The notes under the pieces were generated by a model, which had not been told where the DNA came from, ran no database searches, and was given only the letters and a program-made list of their open reading frames with translations. Shown here in pieces: positions 7,879 through 12,014 of a stretch of 12,014 nucleotides of DNA (position 1 is its first letter; the number at the start of each line of letters is the position of its first letter). Location: the NCBI GenBank assembly GCA_003220955.1, contig QHTW01000063.1:1-12014 (forward strand), in the 5' to 3' direction. The DNA is from Gemmatimonadota bacterium. Its GTDB lineage: Bacteria; Gemmatimonadota; Gemmatimonadetes; Gemmatimonadales; GWC2-71-9. The translations under genes and the position numbers were made by a program.

Positions 7879-8175
7879 GTGGACTCGGACGGCATCGTCG
7901 GTCTGGTAGCGGTCATTCTACTGTTTGGCGGAGGTACGCTGTTTCTCCTCTCCGTCTCACCGGTGGGTAAAGCATTCGCCGCTCGCATCCTCGGGAAAAA
8001 GCAGGGCGCGGATGCCGATGATCAGACTGCAGAAGAGGTCAAGGATCTCCGGCAAGAGGTCGAAGAGCTGCGGCATTTCGGCGCACAGGTGAACGAGCTC
8101 GGGGAGCGCGTCGATTTTCTGGAGCGGTTCATCGCCAAGCAGCGGGAAGCAGAGCGGCTTCCGCCGGTGCGCTAG
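7879..8175 (+). CDS. PspB-like small membrane coiled-coil protein, copy 1 of 6
   Basis: 98 aa from the GTG at 7879 (106 aa if TTG 7855 is used). One hydrophobic helix spans about residues 5-27, followed by SPVGKAFAARILGKK, a basic juxtamembrane stretch that predicts an N-out, C-in topology. Residues about 48-90 form a charged heptad-like coiled coil ending in ERVDFLERFIAK (76-87), the motif shared by all six paralogues. The overall plan of N-terminal helix plus cytoplasmic leucine-zipper-like tail is that of PspB, whose tail carries an ERIQxLExIL segment. The link to PspB is by architecture, motif likeness and the downstream pspA, not by clear full-length identity. Its juxtamembrane region is most like copy 5. 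The gene starts 32 bp after uvrA and ends 2 bp before copy 2. Confidence 0.8.
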   Translation: MDSDGIVGLVAVILLFGGGTLFLLSVSPVGKAFAARILGKKQGADADDQTAEEVKDLRQEVEELRHFGAQVNELGERVDFLERFIAKQREAERLPPVR

Positions 8176-8177
8176 CA

Positions 8178-8453
8178 GTGGACAAGGGATCGCTTTTCGC
8201 CCTCATGGCCGTCGTCGCCGGCATCGTGATCATTTTCTTTCCTTTCGTACGGGCTTTGGCTGAGCGGATCCGCCCGCGAGCCCTCGACTCCACTGTCCGC
8301 GACGAGCTGCAAGCGTTGCGTAACGACTTGCTTGCTGAGGTGCAGCAGACGCGCCAGGAGATCTCCGACCTGAGCGAGCGCGTCGATTTCGCCGAGCGGC
8401 TGCTGGCGAAGCAGCGCGACGCCGACAGGCTCGCGCCGCCCGGAGCGCGCTGA
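8178..8453 (+). CDS. PspB-like small membrane coiled-coil protein, copy 2 of 6
   Basis: 91 aa from a GTG at 8178, 2 bp after copy 1 stops. No ribosome binding site is visible, so it probably relies on re-initiation. An internal ATG at 8205 would cut into the membrane helix and also lacks a good site. Hydrophobic helix about residues 5-24, then the basic RALAERIRPR, then a coiled coil from about residue 40 ending in ERVDFAERLLAK (67-78). Closest to copy 3 in both the juxtamembrane part (RALAERIR) and the coil (VQQxRxEI), so the two look like an adjacent duplication. Expected to sit in the inner membrane with its coil facing the cytoplasm, where PspA acts; that role is inferred. Confidence 0.8.
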   Translation: MDKGSLFALMAVVAGIVIIFFPFVRALAERIRPRALDSTVRDELQALRNDLLAEVQQTRQEISDLSERVDFAERLLAKQRDADRLAPPGAR

Positions 8454-8701
8454 TGCCTCCCGAGGGTGTGGCCTTTCTCACCGCCATCACGCTCGTCGGT
8501 GCGTTCGTATGCATGTTCCCGGTGTGTCGAGCCTTGGCCGAACGGATTCGGGCCCGCGCGGATGGGGGCGTGCGAGACGAGTTGGTCGGCATGCGCGAGG
8601 ACCTGGTGCAAGAGATTCAGCAGGTGCGACACGAAATCGCGGAGCTGAGCGAGCGCGTCGATTTCACGGAGCGGCTGTTGGCGAAAAAATCGCAAGTATG
8701 A
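8453..8701 (+). CDS. PspB-like small membrane coiled-coil protein, copy 3 of 6
   Basis: 82 aa. The start ATG overlaps the stop of copy 2 by one base (TGATG, 8451-8455), with GGAG 7 bases upstream. Membrane helix about residues 5-25 (containing one Cys, and a second Cys just before RALAERIRAR), then a coiled coil with EIQQVRHEIAELSERVDF and the shared motif ERVDFTERLLAK (67-78). It ends almost directly after the motif. It shares most of its linker and coil with copy 2. Its stop lies in an ATGA overlap with copy 4. Confidence 0.8.
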   Translation: MPPEGVAFLTAITLVGAFVCMFPVCRALAERIRARADGGVRDELVGMREDLVQEIQQVRHEIAELSERVDFTERLLAKKSQV

Positions 8702-8937
8702 ATGGGCCTGAAGCGATCGCGGCCTTCATGTTTTTCGGCGGCACATTCTGGGTCCTGCGCCCCGTCGCTGCCGCCGTCGCGAAGCGGATCGCGGGCGAGC
8801 ATCGGCGGCCGGGCATGGAGCCGGCCGAACGGAACGAGATCTTGAGCGAGCTCCAGGCGGTGCGGCAAGAGGTCGCGGAGCTCGCGGAGCGAATGGACTT
8901 CGCAGAACGTCTGCTTGCTAAACCACGGGATGGGTGA
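8698..8937 (+). CDS. PspB-like small membrane coiled-coil protein, copy 4 of 6
   Basis: 79 aa, the shortest copy. The ATG at 8698 overlaps the stop of copy 3 by 4 bp (ATGA). No ribosome binding site is seen, so coupled translation is likely. The same frame is open further upstream inside copy 3, but only the part from 8698 shows the family pattern. The hydrophobic helix (about residues 5-24) is shorter and interrupted by Arg in VLRPVAAAVAKRI. The coil reads ELQAVRQEVAELAER and ends in ERMDFAERLLAK (64-75). The Val to Met change in the motif is unique among the six. Confidence 0.78.
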   Translation: MNGPEAIAAFMFFGGTFWVLRPVAAAVAKRIAGEHRRPGMEPAERNEILSELQAVRQEVAELAERMDFAERLLAKPRDG

Positions 8938-9218
8938 TGGAAGACATCATTGCCGTCTTTATCCTAATCGTTGCCGTCGGAGGCTTCTTTGCGTGGATGA
9001 TCTCGCTCTCGCCGGTGGGGAAGGCGCTCGCGGACCGAATGCGGCACGGCCCCGTGCCCCGCGAGGGCGCCGGAACCGCTGCAGAACAAGCTGAGTTGGT
9101 CGAAACTGTGGAGCAGTTGCGCCGAGAGGTGGCGGAACTGGCGGAGCGAGTAGATTTTACCGAACGACTGCTCGGCCAACAGCAAAGCGCCGGGCAACTT
9201 GGAAAGCCGCGAGCCTAG
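8937..9218 (+). CDS. PspB-like small membrane coiled-coil protein, copy 5 of 6
   Basis: 93 aa from ATG 8937, which overlaps the stop of copy 4 by one base (TGATG). A GTG at 8934 directly before it is an alternative start that adds one residue. Membrane helix about residues 4-24, followed by SLSPVGKALADRMR. This stretch closely matches copy 1 (SVSPVGKAFAARIL), although three copies lie between them. The coil is rich in Glu (ELVETVEQLRREVAELAER) and ends in ERVDFTERLLGQ (70-81), with the final AK changed to GQ. A short Gln/Gly-rich tail follows. Likely anchored in the inner membrane with its coil in the cytoplasm. Confidence 0.8.
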   Translation: MEDIIAVFILIVAVGGFFAWMISLSPVGKALADRMRHGPVPREGAGTAAEQAELVETVEQLRREVAELAERVDFTERLLGQQQSAGQLGKPRA

Positions 9219-9254
9219 CGTTGCCTGCTGAAACGGGTAGCGCAGCCTCGGCGT

Positions 9255-9260
9255 AGGAGA
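9255..9260 (+). promoter_or_regulatory. ribosome binding site of the sixth PspB-like gene
   Basis: AGGAGA lies 4 bases before the GTG at 9265. This is the best Shine-Dalgarno match in the array, and it lies in the only appreciable gap (46 bp) between its members. Copy 6 can thus be translated independently of the overlapping genes before it. Confidence 0.65.
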
Positions 9261-9264
9261 GCAA

Positions 9265-9639
9265 GTGCTTTTGCACCAGGCGACGCCGCCTCCGCTACCT
9301 TCGATTCCGTTCGACCCGAATCAGCTCATTCCGCTGATCGGCATGATCGGCGGGATGTTGCTCGCCGGCGTGGTCTTGTGGCGGTTTTTTACGTCAGACG
9401 TGGCGTCCGCGATCGCGGAGCGGATTCGTGCCGGGATTCACCGCAAGAGGCGCTGGAAGGGGTTCGGCGGCGAGTGGACTGATACGCCGATCGACGGCGC
9501 GGTGGACGCGGAGCATGTTGCCGAGTTGGAGCATAAGGTGGTCGAGATGCAGGGCCAAATAGCCGAGATGGCGGAGCGGCTAGATTTTGCGGAGCGGCTG
9601 CTCGCGCAAAAGCGCGAGCGCTCACTGCCAGGAGCATAG
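9265..9639 (+). CDS. PspB-like small membrane coiled-coil protein, copy 6 of 6 (extended form)
   Basis: 124 aa, the longest and most diverged copy. The GTG at 9265 is supported by AGGAGA 4 bases upstream. Unlike the others it has a Pro-rich N-terminal extension of about 19 residues before the membrane helix (about 20-42). It also has a longer basic linker (AERIRAGIHRKRRWKG) with a Gly/Trp/Thr insert before the coil. The coil (about 82-116) ends in ERLDFAERLLAQ (104-115), keeping the family signature. The AERIR juxtamembrane word is shared with copies 2 and 3. It ends 14 bp before pspA. It could be the member that directly pairs with PspA, but that is inference. Confidence 0.8.
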   Translation: MLLHQATPPPLPSIPFDPNQLIPLIGMIGGMLLAGVVLWRFFTSDVASAIAERIRAGIHRKRRWKGFGGEWTDTPIDGAVDAEHVAELEHKVVEMQGQIAEMAERLDFAERLLAQKRERSLPGA

Positions 9640-9653
9640 GGAGCTAGGAAGCC

Positions 9654-10418
9654 ATGGGGATCATTGATCGTCTGTCTACGCTGATCCGGTCGAACATCAA
9701 CGATCTGATCTCGCGCGCCGAGAACCCGCAGAAGGTTCTCGAGCAGCTCATCGTCGACATGCGCAACCAGCTGGCGAAGGCCAAGCAACAGGTGGCCGCC
9801 GCCATCGCCGATGAGAAGCGGCTATCCGCGCAGGCCGAGCAGGAAAAGAAGCTTTCCGAGGACTGGGAGAAGCGTGCGGTTCTCGCCGTGCAAGAAGGGC
9901 GCGACGATCTCGCGAAGCAGGCACTGCTGCGCTACAACGAGCACGTGCAGGGCGCCGTGCAGCTCCAGGAGACGTGGGTCAAGCACCGCGAGGAGACCGA
10001 ACGGCTCAAGGCATCACTCCGTCAGCTCAACGACAAGATCGAAGAAGCCAAGCGCAAGAAGAACATCCTGATCGCGCGGCAGAAACGGGCCGAGGCCCAC
10101 AAGCGGATTCAGGAGACGATGGGAGCGATCTCCGACAAGAGCGCATTCGAGACGTTCGAGCGCATGGCGGAGCAGATCGAGCACGAGGAGCGCAAGCTGA
10201 TCGCCGCGGCCGAGGTGAACGAAGATCTCTCAGGCGATTCGCTCATCAAGCAGTTCCAGGGTATCGAGGTGAAGGCGAGCGCGGACGAGCAGCTGCTCGC
10301 GCTCAAGCGCAAGATGGGGCTGCTCCCCGGCGGCACGCAGGAACAGACTCGGGCTCTGGGCAAGGGTGCGAAGGACGCGGAATTGCTCGAGGATGACGAC
10401 GCGGAGCAGAAGAGCTGA
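9654..10418 (+). CDS. pspA: PspA/IM30 family protein (phage shock protein A)
   Basis: 254-aa peripheral membrane protein of the PspA/Vipp1 family (bacterial ESCRT-III relatives), which assembles on the inner membrane and stabilises it under envelope stress. The N-terminal amphipathic helix MGIIDRLSTLIRSNINDLIS (1-20) is typical, followed by the family motif AENPQKVLEQLI (22-33) and a long charged helical hairpin rod to about residue 190. The middle segment DDLAKQALLR is also conserved. E. coli PspA has 222 residues; this one has extra C-terminal sequence with LKRKMGLLPGG and an acidic tail LLEDDDAEQKS. AGGAAG precedes the ATG closely. Placement right after six PspB-like genes suggests they form its membrane partners. 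No PspF-type sigma-54 promoter was seen upstream. The family call is firm. Confidence 0.95.
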   Translation: MGIIDRLSTLIRSNINDLISRAENPQKVLEQLIVDMRNQLAKAKQQVAAAIADEKRLSAQAEQEKKLSEDWEKRAVLAVQEGRDDLAKQALLRYNEHVQGAVQLQETWVKHREETERLKASLRQLNDKIEEAKRKKNILIARQKRAEAHKRIQETMGAISDKSAFETFERMAEQIEHEERKLIAAAEVNEDLSGDSLIKQFQGIEVKASADEQLLALKRKMGLLPGGTQEQTRALGKGAKDAELLEDDDAEQKS

Positions 10419-10447
10419 ACGGTTCCGAGGCTCCTTCCTCTAATAGG

Positions 10448-11557
10448 TTGTCGAGCGCCACGTTTGTGGCGCTCTTTGTTGCGGCCCTCGTCGTCCTGTT
10501 CATCCTCAAGGTCATCGATGTCCTGCTGCTGGTGTTTCTTGCCATCCTGGTGGCCGTGTACCTCTCGGCCCTCACCGATTGGCTCGAGTACCGATTCGGC
10601 ATGCGGCGGTGGCTGGGGCTGACACTCACCGTCATCGCCACGCTGGCGGTGATCGCGAGTGTTGCCGCGCTGCTCGCTCCGCCGGTGGTCGAGCAGACCC
10701 GGGCGCTGATTAGCGGGTTACCGCAGACACTCACGAACATTCAGAACGTGCTCGCGCGGTGGGCCAGCCAGTATCCGGTACTCGACCAGACCGAGCTGGC
10801 GAATCCATCGTCAGGCGTCGTCTCGGGGCTCGTCACCGATGCGGTGGGTTTCTTGAGCGGCTCGGTGTTCGGGTACGTCCGCGGCGGCGGCCTCGTGTTT
10901 GTCGAAGGCGCGAGCGTGGTGGTGATGGCGCTGTATCTCGCACGGCAGCCCGCGTTGTACCGCGACGGCCTGATTTCATTGTTCGCCCCGCACCACCGGT
11001 CCATCGCGGTCCAGGTGTTCGACGACGCCGCGGCGACGCTGCGCGCCTGGGTGGTGGGCCAGCTCATCGCGATGGCCGTGCTGGCCGCGTTGACTGCCAT
11101 CGGGCTGTGGATCCTCGGTGTGCCGTACTGGCTGGCCTTTGGGATCTTCACCGGCCTCGTGGCGATCGTGCCGTTCTTCGGCACGCTGGTCTCAACGATC
11201 CTGCCCGCGCTCTTCATGGTCGCCTCGGGCGATTGGCTCAAAGTGCTGCTCGTGCTCCTCCTCGGGGTGTTGGTGCACGTCTTCGAGGCGAACGTCGTCG
11301 TGCCGCGGATCATGCAGCGCAAGGTCGAGCTGCCCCCCGTCCTCACGATTGCCAGCGTGCTCGTGATGGGCAGCCTGCTCGGCGCGATCGGGTTGATCGT
11401 GGCGGTTCCGGTGCTGTGTGTGACGATCGTGCTGATCCGCCATATCCTGCACGGTGAGATCTACGGTGAGCACGGTCGCTTCAAGCCGGCGGTGCTCCGG
11501 CCGACGGAACCGTGGAGCGGCGTGGAACGCCGCCAGGCAGTGGTCTCCAAGAAATGA
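10448..11557 (+). CDS. AI-2E family transporter (PerM/YdiK-type membrane protein)
   Basis: 369-aa polytopic inner-membrane protein, within the usual 350-370 aa of the family. Hydrophobic segments lie at about residues 5-20, 22-42, 57-78 and 148-165, followed by a dense C-terminal block (203-224, 226-256, 264-279, 299-333). Family hallmarks are VAIVPFFGTLVS (238-249), FEANVVVPRIMQRKVELPP (279-297) and GAIGLIVAVPVL (312-323). Members have been linked to export of the signal AI-2, to ion antiport or to small solutes, so the substrate is open. The start is TTG at 10448, 29 bp after pspA, without a good ribosome binding site; an in-frame GTG at 10466 is possible. It overlaps the next gene by 4 bp (ATGA, 11554-11557). 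Confidence 0.93.
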   Translation: MSSATFVALFVAALVVLFILKVIDVLLLVFLAILVAVYLSALTDWLEYRFGMRRWLGLTLTVIATLAVIASVAALLAPPVVEQTRALISGLPQTLTNIQNVLARWASQYPVLDQTELANPSSGVVSGLVTDAVGFLSGSVFGYVRGGGLVFVEGASVVVMALYLARQPALYRDGLISLFAPHHRSIAVQVFDDAAATLRAWVVGQLIAMAVLAALTAIGLWILGVPYWLAFGIFTGLVAIVPFFGTLVSTILPALFMVASGDWLKVLLVLLLGVLVHVFEANVVVPRIMQRKVELPPVLTIASVLVMGSLLGAIGLIVAVPVLCVTIVLIRHILHGEIYGEHGRFKPAVLRPTEPWSGVERRQAVVSKK

Positions 11558-12014
11558 CGGTTCCCAAGCATCGCTTCCTGATCATCGCCGATGGCGACTT
11601 CGGGCCGCTGACATCAAAGACCGCCAATTCGTGTATCCGCTATTTCCCCGAGCGCATCGTGGCGGTGCTCGACCGCAAGCAGGCGGGAAAGACGGCGCAG
11701 GACGTCCTCGGTTTCGGCGGCAACATTCCGGTGGTCGGCGATTTCGCGCGTGGCATCACGCAAGGGAAGGGAGCCACGGCGGTGATGGTCGGGATCGCGC
11801 CGGCCGGCGGACGGCTGCCCGAGGAGTGGAAGACCTGGCTCCGTAGTGCGCTCGACAAGAAGCTCGAGATCTGGAGTGGCCTGCACACCTTCATCGGCGA
11901 TGATCCGGAGCTCGCCTCGCTCGCCACAGCACGCGGCGTGCGGATCTTCGATGCGCGCCAGCCCCCACCGAATTTGCCGATCGCCGATGGTCGCGCTGCC
12001 GAGGTGGACGCGCT
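11554..12014 (+). CDS. DUF1611 family protein, N-terminal part (runs off right edge)
   Basis: 153 residues are visible from the ATG at 11554, whose ATGA overlap with the AI-2E gene implies coupling. Recognisable family features: LIIADGDFGPLTSKTAN (9-25), AVLDRKQAGKTAQDV (37-51), the loop IAPAGGRLP (81-89), SGLH (108-111), DDPEL (116-120) and DARQPP (133-138). The C-terminal P-loop domain of the family would lie beyond the window. One characterised member, DgcN, acts as a D-glutamate N-acetyltransferase in D-glutamate breakdown, and family genes often neighbour an enolase-superfamily dipeptide epimerase. Whether this protein does the same is inference. The family call is good; the function is open. 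Confidence 0.85.
   Translation, partial: MTVPKHRFLIIADGDFGPLTSKTANSCIRYFPERIVAVLDRKQAGKTAQDVLGFGGNIPVVGDFARGITQGKGATAVMVGIAPAGGRLPEEWKTWLRSALDKKLEIWSGLHTFIGDDPELASLATARGVRIFDARQPPPNLPIADGRAAEVDA

Larger units (their letters stand above)
7879..9639 (+). repeat. tandem array of six paralogous small membrane-protein genes
   Basis: Six consecutive genes encode the same plan: membrane helix, basic linker, coiled coil, then an ER[VML]DFxER[LF][LI]-type motif. The codons for the motif begin at 8104, 8376, 8651, 8887, 9144 and 9574, giving intervals of 272, 275, 236, 257 and 430 bases. DNA identity is visible mainly in the motif (for example GAGCGCGTCGATTT in copies 1-3). Elsewhere the copies have diverged, so these are old duplications, not a recent repeat. 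The array ends 14 bp before pspA. Confidence 0.85.

Noticed and set aside
9205..9230. TTGC near 9221 as the -12 element of a sigma-54 promoter for copy 6 and pspA
   Set aside because: The bases 11 upstream (CGAGCC) do not match the TGGCAC -24 element.
10427..10440. GAGG/CCTC hairpin after pspA as a terminator
   Set aside because: Only a 4-bp stem and no T run. The next gene starts a few bases later.

Overview
The window is a high-GC bacterial chromosome segment, densely packed with genes. The short inter-gene distances, frequent 4-bp start/stop overlaps, an envelope-stress PspA system and the family mix fit a soil-type diderm such as Gemmatimonadota. That assignment is inference from style only; no marker gene here settles it. 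I see no RNA gene, insertion sequence, CRISPR array or clear terminator hairpin.

Left half (1-4903), minus strand: a five-gene unit read right to left. It encodes a cytoplasmic TPR protein with a proline-rich linker, a small macro-domain protein, a membrane-anchored transglutaminase-fold protein, an ABC ATPase, and an ABC-2 type permease that runs off the left edge. All four junctions are 4-bp GTGA or ATGA overlaps, so the genes are almost certainly co-transcribed and probably translationally coupled.

Centre (4904-4996): a 93-bp divergent promoter region between the TPR gene and uvrA. Promoter-like hexamers can be placed for both directions, each so close to its start codon that the mRNAs would be nearly leaderless. 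Neither gene has a convincing ribosome binding site.

Right half (4997-12014), plus strand: full-length uvrA (nucleotide excision repair), then after 32 bp a run of six small tandem genes (7879-9639), then pspA, an AI-2E/PerM family membrane protein, and the first half of a DUF1611-family gene cut by the right edge. Each small gene encodes one N-terminal membrane helix, a basic juxtamembrane stretch and a coiled coil ending in a shared ERVDFxERLLAK-type motif. This layout matches PspB, the small membrane partner of PspA in enterobacteria. The array therefore looks like a six-fold expanded, diversified PspB-like family placed directly upstream of its likely partner PspA, and it is the most unusual feature of the window. 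PspC and PspF are not present here.
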